Below the pieces are notes generated by a model. It did no database searches, had not been told where the DNA came from, and saw only the letters and a list, made by a program, of their open reading frames with translations. Source: Branchiostoma floridae (lineage: Eukaryota; Chordata; Leptocardii; Amphioxiformes; Branchiostomatidae). From it: a DNA stretch of 64,000 bases. The DNA lies in contig NC_049981.1 in the NCBI RefSeq assembly GCF_000003815.2, positions 23,542,273 to 23,606,272 on the forward strand, written 5' to 3'. Within the stretch, counting starts at the first letter, position 1, and each line of letters begins with the position of its first letter. The translations under genes were made by a program, and so were the position numbers. This document shows positions 36,988-46,300 of the stretch, one piece after another.

Positions 36988-39900
36988 CATGCACACCTCG
37001 ATATGACACCTGATTCCAATTCGCCAGCAATCGTGTCGGAAACTTCAACAGTTGAATCAAAATATAGAACAAAGGTGATGTTGGTTCACACAAGGACAAA
37101 AAGTATCAAATGCTCGAAGTCTGCTTCAGGGGTGCTTGAGTGCATGTATATTTTCACGCTCGATGACTTGGTCTCCGATGGTCTCAGCGCAGTGCAACTT
37201 GCTCTGTTTTATGAAATCTTCAGCGTCAAAGTGTCTGCACCAGGATCCAACAATCAAAGGTGCCCTGTAAGGTGATGTTTAATAGTAGACAGAGAGGGAC
37301 TAAGTACCGGTGCTCAAAGTCTGCTGCTGGGTTGTTTGAGTACATGCATCTTTGCACGTTCGATGACTTGGTCTCCGATGGTCTCAGCGCAGTGAAACTT
37401 GCTCTGAAATTATGAAAACTTCAGCGTCTAGGTGTCCGCTCCAGGACCCACCAATCAACGGTGCCCTATCGTGTGACGTATGGCTTTATGGCCAGTTCTG
37501 TAGCGTGCAGTGTGACGAGCGGTATGACTTCTCGACGAAACCGGCAAACATGTACGTCTGCGGATCTTCTGGAAGGTGGCGAACGGATCCTCCTGGCAAG
37601 GAGACCAAATGGCCGGATTGCACAGGTAAGTCGATCCCGATGGAAATCATTGCACTGAGCACCCGGGTACAGCACGGTACGGAGCTGAATTGTTTCCAAC
37701 ACTAGTGGAAGATATTTGGACAACGCCGCTTGGTACAACGTTGGTGAAGAAAGTGTGACAAGAAGACCGGCCATGTGAAACTATGTAGCACTGCTAAATA
37801 GGGGATATGTGCTGTACTATCGCACCCAAAATGGTGGCTGCAGAGTTGACGCGCAGTTGACATGCACAAGAAAACCGTGTCTAAAGCTGGCCTCCATGGC
37901 AATGCTACACAGCCTCACATTCGTCCGGTACATTTTGTAGACATTTTACCAGAAGGTGTTGTCCAAATTCCAGCAAGTATTTAGAACGCCTTGTGATCGT
38001 GTCGTGATTCCCCGGTGAATGGTAGATGAGTGTAGTGCGGATTTTGTATTTTGCGAAAAGGTAGAAATCACACACTTTTTCTTGACGTTTTAGTACCACA
38101 ATAACACCGAAGCAAACACCAAAACACACGTGTCCTTATCGTCATTTCCATATAGTGAGACGCAATGCCGAATTCTCGAAGGGAATCGAGTTCCAGTACT
38201 ATGAAGGCCATTGCCCGGATAAGGAGTCGAGGCAAAATCATGTCAAACAAAACTTCATCAACCATTTCAACAGCACGGTCTTCGGCAGGTTTGGCGGATG
38301 CACAGGTTAGTTTTATGACAAAATGGAATCACTACACAGATACTTCTCTTTCCTTCTCTAGAGGTAAATCTTGCTTTGTATCTGTCATGCGTAGAGTCTA
38401 TACTAAGTGCATAAGATTTCGACTGAGCTAGAATCAAGCCTTTGGTACCGGTCAAGAATAATGAATATTATGCTTTCCAATGGGTGCACCAATTAAGTAG
38501 CATACAAAAGTAGCAAAGCGAAAGAAATGGCAAGAATAGCACCAAACCAAGCACCAATGACCAAACGTCCTTTGGTAGGCAGTGTAATGTAGGGTGACTC
38601 TGTGGGTTGAGCATGAAGCACTGTGCTATCCTTGCAGGAAATACCGACTGTACTGCAGACAACGTGCGTGTAGTTTGTGGCGAGAAGAACGACGACAGTG
38701 TTGTCGATCTGGTACCGGAAGAAGGTGGGTAGCTTATAAAACCGCCTTTCTCGGGAATTTTGTCAAGAAAAACTACAACTCGCAACTAATGTCTTCTAGA
38801 CATCAGTGAAACATCTATTTCTCCACCGTTTGGAGACCTTTTTGAAATATGTATTTTAGATGATTTAGATTCACCATCCATGCGTTCTGTTGGCCGTGTT
38901 GCTATGTTGTCATTGTGAAAATCTCATTAATTGGCTTGATTTTACCAAATACATGTAGTTTTATCTTTCCGATACTGTCAGTCATTTTCGTGTCTACCGT
39001 ACGTGGTGGAAATACCCAATAGGGCGCCTAATGTTTTGGGTGAAAATACCGTTTCCCTAAAATTTTGTAAAATTGGAGAGGTCAAATAAGCTGAAAGTTG
39101 GTTGTTCTTGTAGCTATGTGGTTATGGGAACCAGTTCCAAAATGTTACTCAATTAGACGTCTTCCAAAGCTGCGACACAGGTCCCGACGCCCGGAGCCCA
39201 GTGTGGGTAGGTTAAGTCTGCTACATGCTTCCTTGTAGCTTGTGTACGCAGAGCCAAGGATTATATGACATACCCTTCTCTGAATTGTCTCAATCCTGCC
39301 TCGATCTGTCGCTGTCAATCCCGCATGCCACGTACGCGGGGGCAGCGTATTCACATGCTGGTCGCACAAGTTTCACTTCAATCTATATATGGCACCTCGA
39401 TGCACTGCAAGCTATCTAATCTATTGATTCCAATTCGACAGCAATCGTGTCGGAAACTTCAACAGTTGAAACAAAATGTATATAAAAGGTGATGTGGTTT
39501 ACAAAAGGACAAAAAGTATGAAATGCTCGAAGTCTGATGAAGGGATGCATGAGTACATCTTAATTAATGCGCTCGATAGATTGTTCTCCGATGGTCTCAG
39601 CACAGTGCAATTAACTTGCTCTGTTTTATGAAAACTTCAGCGTCTAGGTGTCCGCACCAGGACCCACCAATCAACGGTGCCCTATCATGTGACGCATGGC
39701 TTTATGGCCAGTTCTGTAGCGTGCAGTGTGACGAGCGGTATGACTTCTCGACGGAACCGGCAAACATGTACGTCTGCGGCTCTTCTGGAAGGTGGCGAAC
39801 GGATCCTCCTGGCAAGGAGACCAAATGGCCGGATTGCACAGGTAAGTCGATCCCGATGGAAATCATTGCACTGAGCACCCGGGTACAGCACGGTACGGAG

Positions 39901-42698
39901 CTGAATTGTTTCCAACACTAGTGGAAGAGATTTGGACAACGCCGTTTGGTAGAAAGTTGGTGAAGAAAGTGTGACAAGAAGACCGGCCATGTGAAACTAT
40001 GTAGCACTGCTGAATAGGGGATATGTGCTGTACTATCGCACCCAAAATGGTGGCTGCAGAGTTGACGCGCAGTTGACATGCACAAGAAAACCGTGTCTAA
40101 AGCTGGCCTCCATGGCAATGCTACACAGCCTCACATTCGTCCGGTACATTTTCTAGACATTCTACCAGAAGGTGTTCCAGCAAGTATTTATACCCCCCTC
40201 ACATTATATACGATCTTCGGACGTACTTCGGGATCGCAGGAAGGTCGGCTGATTTTAAGATCTTAAGATAGTATTGCGTATTTTTCGCCCAAAATCTGTC
40301 CCCCTCACATATAAGCGAGCCTCGTGCGATCGACGGTGAATAAATCTATGATAATGAACCTCCCATGGCCTCTTGCATGTGGATAAGGGAACACAAAACG
40401 TTCCTCAAAAAAGCCAAGAGATCAATAAATGTTGCTTATTTTGTTGTCGGAATCATTTCAACCGATGAATGGAATGCGCGGGCATAATAGAAATGACACA
40501 AGAAAGGAAAGTGTGTCACAAAGCCAGTCTACATACTGCCACAGGGGCCACAATGTCACAATTACCCTCACATTCCCAGAAATTCAATATTTGTATACAA
40601 TTGGAAGTCGGGTGAACATCGCCCGAACGTCGCCCGACTAACGGGCTTTCGCCATCCGATTTGCGCTCGATGATTAATAACTATGTCTGTGCTCGCCTAT
40701 CGGTCTTCAATCGTTGGATTGACGCAAGACTATTGACCAATACCCTTGCGAGGTACGCACGATTTGCACGCACGATCTGCGACACGGTAACGAGCTCTGC
40801 TATCTCGGAGATCTCCTGCGACTTGTCGCTTATGTTAAGAACATGTTTCGCTGCACCGCGACCGTCGTAAGACTCCTGAAAATTGCCGGCGATCCCTAAA
40901 AATCGCAAGATGATCCTGAGAACACCGGACGTCTTACTCACGAAAATGTCATTTAGAGCTCGTAAACTAGTCTTCCGATCGAATCGCGCCTAATGTGAGG
41001 GTGGTATTAGAACGCCTTGTGATCGTGTCGTGATTCCTCGGTGAATGGTAGATGAGTGTAGTGCGGATTTTGTAATTTGTATACTGGTAGAAATCACACA
41101 CTTTTTCTTGACGTTGTAGTACCACAGTAACAACGAAGCAAACACCAAAACACGCGTCTCCTTATTTTCGTTTCCATATAGTGAGACGCAATGTCGAATT
41201 CTCGAAGGGAGTCGAGTTCCAGTACTATGAAGGTCATTGCCCGGATAAGGAGTCGAGGCAAAATCAGGTCAAACAAAACTTCATCAACCATTTCAACAGC
41301 ACGGTCTTCGGCAGGTTTGGCGGATGCACAGGTTAGTTTTATGACAAAATGGAATCACTACACAGATACTTCTCTTTCCTTCTCTAGAGGTAAGTCTTGC
41401 GTTGTATCTGTCATGCGTAGAGTCTATACTAAGTACATAAGATTTAGACCGGGCTAGAATCAAGCCTTCGGTACCGGTCAAGAATAATGAATATTATGCT
41501 TTCCAATGGGTGCACCAATTAAGTAGCATACAAAAGTAGCAAAGCGAAAGAAATGGCAAGAATAGCACCAAACCAAGCACCAATGACCAAACGTCCTTTG
41601 GTAGGCAGTGTAATGTAGGGTGATTCTGTGGGTTGAGCATGAAGCACTGTGCTATCCTTGCAGGAAATACCGACTGTACTGCAGACAACGTGCGTGTAGT
41701 TTGTGGCGAGAAGAACGACGACAGTGTTGTCGATCTGGTACCGGAAGAAGGTGGGTAGCTTATAAAACCGCCTTTCTCGGGAATTTTGTCAAGAAAAACT
41801 ACAACTCGCAACTAATGTCTTCTAGACATCAGTGAAATATCTATTTCTCCACCGTTTGGAGACCTTTTTGGAATATGTATTTTAGATGATTTAGATTCAC
41901 CATCCATGCGGTCTGTTGGCCGTGTTGCTATGTTGTCATTGTGAAAATCTCATTAATTGGCTTGATTTTACCAAATAGTTTTATCTTTCCGATAATGTCA
42001 GCCATTTTCGCGTCTATACCGTACGTGGTGGAAATACCCAATAGGGCGCCTAATGTTTTGGATGAAAATACCGTTTCCCTAAAATTTGGCAAAATTGGAG
42101 AGGTCAAATAAGCTGAAAGTTGGTTGTTCTTGTAGCTATGTAGTTATCCTTCATTCCAATACACATTTCTTTGCTTTGGAAGAATTTTCTGGAAGAGACT
42201 GTCACTATACCTCAGGGGTCTTCAGGGCGTGCAGACTCTGTGTTACTGTAACATACCGTGGCCAGTAAAATACAAGCAACATGTAGTGTCTTACTATTAC
42301 TGCTGGTAAACATTACTTCTCTCTTTTTATTAAAAATTTTACAGAGTGATTCCGACTGGTACCTTGACTGTTCTGAGGTAGGGAGGTGCGCACTGACCTG
42401 CGTGGTGTCCCTGGGGTTTCCCTGCACAGACGCCCACAAACCCAGTGTCAGCGCACGCGCCACTAACTATCTCTTGGATCAGATAACGACTAATCTAGTA
42501 CGTAGCGTCATCGCATATTGTTGTGCTCTTTAAGTCCGGTCGACTCAAATTAACATGAACGTTCATTTGTGTAGCAGTCTGACAATATACCTAGCTATGG
42601 GACAGATGATGATGACAGGAACATATAACTTCCAGGCCCATGGAGCTGACAAAGGAACTAACGTTCACTCACGTAATGATGTTTTGATTTGCCTTTGA
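22167..42698 (+). CDS. secreted ADAM-like metalloprotease with CUB, three kringles, GON and sushi domains
   Basis: Likely a secreted zinc endopeptidase acting in the extracellular space. Exons: 22167-22238, 22579-22638, 22956-23045, 23438-23539, 23852-23926, 24203-24378, 24842-24941, 25101-25191, 25793-25868, 26109-26190, 26431-26499, 29475-29573, 29880-29949, 30366-30553, 31001-31125, 31444-31532, 31728-31775, 32156-32404, 32564-32608, 32955-33200, 33446-33702, 34120-34231, 35588-35775, 35971-36070, 36565-36813, 37425-37625, 38156-38305, 38638-38724, 39641-39841, 41182-41331, 41664-41750, then less certain 3' exons to 42698. All phases agree; about 1,310 residues to 41750. Order: signal peptide ([20 protein letters not shown]), short pro-region, M12B catalytic domain, disintegrin stub, CUB, kringle, kringle, GON, kringle, sushi block twice. 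No transmembrane segment is seen. I know no named gene with this order. Confidence 0.85.
23438..26190 (+). other. M12B (reprolysin/ADAM) catalytic domain
   Basis: Seven exons encode the metzincin fold, starting near [11 protein letters not shown]. The zinc site is [11 protein letters not shown] at 25152-25184. The three His and the Glu are present, but the usual Gly at position 8 is Phe, and the residue after the third His is Pro, with Asp two residues later. CTMGG in the exon at 25793-25868 is the likely Met-turn. Only about 75 residues precede this domain, so the long ADAM prodomain is absent. Confidence 0.88.
27292..27485. mobile_element. hAT-like foldback MITE, 194 bp
   Basis: TACTCTCCAAGC at the left is matched by GCTTGGAGAGTA at the right, and complementarity continues for about 70 bases inward (TTTTTATCGGGCTTTCT pairs with AGAAAAAGCCCGATAAAAA). 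GGTACTGT occurs on both sides (27283-27290, 27486-27493), an 8-bp target duplication with one extra G on the left. Confidence 0.8.
27914..28363. mobile_element. hAT-like MITE, 450 bp, perfect 8-bp target duplication
   Basis: Ends TAGGGCTGGGTA and TACCCAGCCCTA are perfect inverted repeats, typical of hAT. GTTGCCAC flanks both sides (27906-27913 and 28364-28371). Inside are many copies of the palindromic ACCGGT and GGACCTGAACC. No transposase is present. Confidence 0.88.
29361..29393 (+). repeat. (GAAA)n microsatellite
   Basis: About eight GAAA units, one interrupted, lie 80 bases upstream of the second disintegrin exon. Confidence 0.9.
30366..31532 (+). other. CUB domain
   Basis: Three exons encode a CUB-like unit. 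Key pieces are [31 protein letters not shown] and SHFVVKYEF, matching the second half of the CUB fold. The first half is diverged. Confidence 0.75.
30660..30720. repeat. (AT)n microsatellite
   Basis: About 30 uninterrupted TA units lie in the intron following the exon that ends at 30553. Confidence 0.95.
32156..32404 (+). other. kringle domain 1
   Basis: One 249-bp phase 1-1 exon encodes a complete kringle: [34 protein letters not shown] and [10 protein letters not shown]. All six cysteines are present. The Asp/Glu pair in NPDGED and the Trp before WCYT/RW match positions used for lysine binding in plasminogen kringles, so ligand binding is possible but unproven. Confidence 0.95.
32955..33200 (+). 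other. kringle domain 2
   Basis: A 246-bp phase 1-1 exon reading [37 protein letters not shown] and [10 protein letters not shown]. The acidic pair of the lysine site is changed and the loop is two residues longer. A 45-bp acidic linker exon (32564-32608, [13 protein letters not shown]) separates it from kringle 1. Confidence 0.95.
33446..36070 (+). other. GON domain, four exons
   Basis: Exons 33446-33702, 34120-34231, 35588-35775 and 35971-36070 encode [67 protein letters not shown] and [13 protein letters not shown]. These match the GON module of ADAMTS9, ADAMTS20 and worm GON-1, including its paired cysteines. The acceptor at 34119 is weak (CTACCTCCCAAAG) but is the only one that keeps frame and alignment. 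Confidence 0.88.
34499..35590. mobile_element. inverted-repeat element ending at a splice acceptor
   Basis: TACCTCCATGAA at 34499-34510 is inverted as TTCATGGAGGTA at 35579-35590, and the right end also forms a small hairpin (TACCTCCAT ... CATGGAGGTA). The inside has diverged repeats of CTCATTTGCATAA and a (CA)n tract at 35499-35556. No clear target duplication is seen. The right end overlaps the acceptor AG of the GON exon at 35588. Confidence 0.6.
36565..36813 (+). other. kringle domain 3
   Basis: A 249-bp phase 1-1 exon encodes [38 protein letters not shown] and [10 protein letters not shown]. It is closer to kringle 1 than to kringle 2 (shared QRWDSQ, PH, SYP, DAVWCYT). Confidence 0.95.
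36956..36984. repeat. (AT)n microsatellite
   Basis: Fourteen TA units in the intron after kringle 3. Confidence 0.9.
37224..37272 (+). pseudogene. decayed fragment of a sushi exon
   Basis: After an AG acceptor the sequence is a diverged copy of the first 49 bases of the sushi exon at 37425 (GTGTCTGCACCAGGATCC versus GTGTCCGCTCCAGGACCC). It then runs into a stop and loses similarity. About 110 bases upstream are also duplicated (CTCCGATGGTCTCAGCGCAG). Confidence 0.8.
37425..37625 (+). other. sushi (CCP) domain, copy A
   Basis: A 201-bp phase 1-1 exon encodes a complete [40 protein letters not shown] and WPDC. The four cysteines and the Trp are in place. Confidence 0.92.
38156..38724 (+). other. 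two small cysteine-containing exons of unknown fold, copy A
   Basis: Exons 38156-38305 (150 bp) and 38638-38724 (87 bp), both phase 1-1, encode [37 protein letters not shown] and [18 protein letters not shown]. Together they hold four cysteines. I do not recognise the module; it follows the sushi exon in both duplicates, so sushi and these two exons act as one repeated unit. Confidence 0.75.
39145..39369 (-). mobile_element. LINE reverse-transcriptase C-terminal fragment
   Basis: The minus-strand frame reads [39 protein letters not shown] and [20 protein letters not shown], the usual end of a CR1/Jockey-like polymerase. It sits in the spacer between copies A and B of the duplication. Confidence 0.8.
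39641..39841 (+). other. sushi (CCP) domain, copy B
   Basis: A 201-bp phase 1-1 exon nearly identical to copy A, with a few amino-acid changes (CPHQ for CPLQ, CDAW for CDVW, TEPA for TKPA). Confidence 0.92.
40191..41006. mobile_element. PIF/Harbinger-like non-autonomous transposon with a visible empty site
   Basis: Ends TACCCCCCTCACATTA and, inverted, TAATGTGAGGGTGGTA match at 15 of 16 positions. TTA flanks both sides (40188-40190 and 41007-41009). The duplicated copy A has the uninterrupted site GTATTTAGAACG at about 37978, which proves the 816 bp plus one TTA as an insertion. A 3-bp TWA target duplication is typical of PIF/Harbinger. No transposase is recognised inside. Confidence 0.88.
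41182..41750 (+). other. two small cysteine-containing exons, copy B
   Basis: Exons 41182-41331 and 41664-41750 are close copies of those at 38156-38724 and keep the same phases. Amino-acid changes are few (NVEFSK for NAEFSK, GEYRSK-like drift is absent). Confidence 0.75.
42183..42698 (+). other. candidate 3' exons of the metalloprotease gene
   Basis: A phase-consistent chain follows copy B: 42183-42247 ([19 protein letters not shown]), 42345-42497 ([28 protein letters not shown]) and 42636-42698 ending in TGA. The middle exon has a strong acceptor and GTACGT donor. The first donor (GTAACA) is weak. A rival end is a short exon at about 41890 in the same phase that stops after 19 codons. Confidence 0.4.
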
Positions 42699-43374
42699 AA
42701 TCTAAACCGGCAGTTCTCACAAATATAAACAGAATATTTAATTAATAAGCCTTAGATAGTCTGTTAATCTGAGAACCGCCGGCGCCTCTTACTATTTGCA
42801 TTGTCGCCATGCTATCAGTGGACATTGGAAGGTTGATATGTTAACAAGACTTATGCATAGTTATGCGCACTATTTAGACGAGCTTCTGTATAAGTACAAA
42901 CTATGTAACGGAACAGTACAAAATACAATTAATCCTTCACTTTTTACGGGTGGAGTTTCATGATATTAGATTGTATGGTGTGATTCCAGATTAAATCGCC
43001 AGGTGTCATTTACACGTAAATGTCAAAATGCTTCTGGATTGTTAGTTGCTTAGTTCAAACAATACAAATCAGTACTATTTCCTGGTATCTAGATAAATAA
43101 ATCTCAATAACAGCAATTCCGTATCTTCGTTTTTCTATTTATAACGCGTGTAAAAGTACAATGATATGAAGTTGCAGTGGCTACTGCTATTCTCTCCTCC
43201 TCGAGCCATGTGTGACCTTTCTCGTGGTGTCATGACGTAAGTTAAGATATGCCATGTAACAGCCCGGAAGAACCAATATTTGAGAAGACAAATAAAATTT
43301 TGTCCGCCGAGTGTTCTACTCCCTGTTCAAGAATCTTGTCAGTTTTGCCACAAGGACTCGAGGGAACAGGCAAG

Positions 43375-46300
43375 ATGATGTTTTGGCTGGCTTTTATGCT
43401 ATTGCTGTCCGCAGCACAACGTGGAGGTATGTTCATGTATAAGATACACATACGGCAATCAGCCTAAGATACTATTACAATTGTCAAGTTGCAAGCAAAT
43501 GTTAGTTTAAGCTATTAACAATAAAGTTACTAAAATGGAGGGCTACCTTGTCTGTATCTCGCTTCCATATGGTTCATTTCAATAGTTTTGTACTGTGACG
43601 TCGGTCTATATTGCATTGATGATATACAAAAAGCAGATTTAGGAGAGTTCATATGTACATGATTTTAGCGCTTTGACTTTTTGATTTTTTTAACTCTAGC
43701 CTCATTTTTTTATTGTCATATATTTTTGCTCTCCCACCTTAACCGACGACGTAAGAACAAGCTAAGTTTATTGAAATCCACAATTTTTTAATGTGTAGTT
43801 TCGTCTTCCCCTGCCTCCAACGAAGAGGTCAAACCCAGCAAAAATAGAATAACATGTTAATATCACTGTACTCATTATCATAATTCCATCCTACATGTAC
43901 TTGACATAAATCTTGTAATATCCTATTTTTGAAGAATTCAACAATAGCCTTTCTCTCTGCACAGATGCTCAGTGGGACTGGCTCACTGGGATTTTTGGCG
44001 GCGGTACTACCGGTAGCAGCACCGGCCAAAACGACCCCAACTGTGGGGTGGCGGCTGGCTCGCGTATCATCGGCGGGCAGTACGCCTCGCAGGGCATGTT
44101 CCCCTGGCAGGTCAGCCTGCAGAACCTCGCCCAGGGAGGGTCACACGGCTGTGGGGGGTCCCTGTTCAACAACGAGTGGGTCATTACGGCAGGCCACTGC
44201 GTGGATGGGTAGGTACTTTCTATAATAGTAAGATGAATTCTAATTGGATGGTGTATGGTATATTTACACAGTCTTACTTATATGACTGATAAAAGATAAG
44301 AAGGAATTTTTTAGATGATTGTAAGAACACTGTAAGCTATTTACATGGCTAACACTTGTACCATATGTCGCTATCAGACAAGTAAATGCATGCGATTTCA
44401 TCCTCATTAAAGTTAGACAACCTTTACATCTAAGAAGAGCTGAACTTTGTACATACGATATATGTCCAAATTTCTGTAGTAGACCTGTCGCACAGCTGTC
44501 GTCAACATATGGCATGGCTGGCGTAAATCTATCGTACAGTCGTCGTAAACTTATCGTACGCCTGTCCTAAACTTATCGTACGTCTGTCGTCAACCTATTG
44601 TACGGCTGTCGTAAATCCCTCGTACGGTTCTCGTAAACGTATCCTTCGATTGTTGTAAACCTTCGTGTGGTTGTCGTAAACCTATCGCACGGTTCTCGTT
44701 AACTTATCCTTCGATTGTTGTAAACCTTCGTACGGTTGTCGTAAACCTATCATACGACGAATATGAATACCTCCAGAATGACCAACCCTGCCATGTGGCG
44801 AGTCCGTATGGGCCTGGCATCCCTGCAGTACTATGAGAACGGCGAGCAGGAGTTCACAGTCACAAAGGTCATCATGCACCCCAGCTACACCGCCAGCGCC
44901 ATGGGCTTCCCGCGCAACGACGTCGCACTGATGAAGCTCAACAGGTAAGGCTGAACGTGCAGAGACGAAAATAGGATTTTTGGGACCCTTAATCTTATAA
45001 TCAGAATATGATGTGACATTTAGTCGATTTAAAAGACAAGGAAACAAACCAAACGGAAATAAATTCTTTTCTATCTATGAAATTTATTGAGCAACTGTCA
45101 AATCTTTGGTTGCTCAGCAATCTTAGTGCGACCGCAGCCTCTAAGGGAAAGGGAGTGTAAGTCACATTTTACAAACCGATGCCCAGCAGGGCAGTCAACG
45201 ACTGTTTATACTTTCCGTGAGAAACATAGCCTAACGATTTTTTCGCGATTAGATGAACATATTTTAACATATATTAAACGATTTTTGCAAAACTAAATCA
45301 CAGCATACTCGTACCTACACACACGGTTTTGGCATATTGTTTTTATCCACTACGAGAATAACCTCACGGTGACACATATTTGTGCACTGTATGTTGATTA
45401 AGTAGATTGTGATTGTAATTTGCGAGTTATATGTCAAACTTGAAGACCCCTGAGATATGAGCAAAACGTGTCTGGAAGTACAATCAAGAACTGTATAAAG
45501 AGAGCTGTATTTACCTTGGAAATATCACCGATAGTGCATCTCACTGCACAAGCACAAGCACAAGTACAAGTACAAGCACAAGCACAAGCACAAGTACAAG
45601 CACAAGCGCAATTCAAACCGCGAACCACCTTATTCCCACCCAGGCCTGCTACTGTGAGCAACTATGTCAACAACATCTGCCTGCCTGATCGTGACGCAAG
45701 CGTCGGGACCAACTGCGTCGTGAGCGGATGGGGCGTGTACGACATCCAGTCCCAGTATTGTAAGTCTGAATTAATACATATACCATTACAGTTAACATGT
45801 ATTGGGAAAGTTAATGTCGTGGAAACAAAGATCAAACTATTTTCCAACACAACGGCTAGACTCACATAAGTTTCGACCAGTCCTTTGGTTTTCTTGAGGA
45901 TGATTAAAAAATATGGTTCGCGAAGAGCATGTCACTGTCTGGATCCATGGTGATTAGTAGTTTGTAGCATCCCCCGTCCTGGCAGAATGAAGGTGCACTA
46001 CACTGTTGTGATGGAATCGGGAAGGTTCAAAAAGTATACAGCAATACAAAGGAAGGAGGATAATATATATTGCTATCAAAGTAGGTATGCTAATTCGAAA
46101 ATTTATCGAGGTTGCTTTTTGCATATTATATGACCACTGTTAATTTTCAAGGTGTAGAATTATGCCCTAAACCTTGTGCCTGGTAAATATTAGTTGGACA
46201 AGCTCCTCTTTCTGCGACCCTGAAGTGGACGTACGCCCCCATACTGGACCCTGGGTACTGCAGCCAGAACTACATCTGGGGTAGTGAAATGGTCAGCAGC

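Larger units (their letters stand above)
37013..39127 (+). repeat. tandem segmental duplication, copy A
   Basis: This 2.1-kb block carries one sushi exon and two following small exons. It starts at TTCCAATTCGCCAGCAATCG and ends at about GTAGCTATGTGGTTAT. It matches copy B at 39423-42142 nearly base for base over exons and introns, apart from an extra decayed sushi-exon start here and a transposon insertion in copy B. Confidence 0.9.
39423..42142 (+). repeat. tandem segmental duplication, copy B
   Basis: Matches copy A (37013-39127) from TTGATTCCAATTCG to GTAGCTATGTAGTTAT. It lacks the decayed extra sushi start and carries an 816-bp transposon at 40191-41006. The reading frames of the three exons are intact, so both copies can be translated in series. 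Confidence 0.9.

Noticed and set aside
38876-38934. Short terminal exon after the sushi block (also at about 41888)
   Set aside because: It is in phase and ends in a stop, but it is only 19 codons, has no recognised features, and using it in copy A would exclude copy B. It remains an alternative end.
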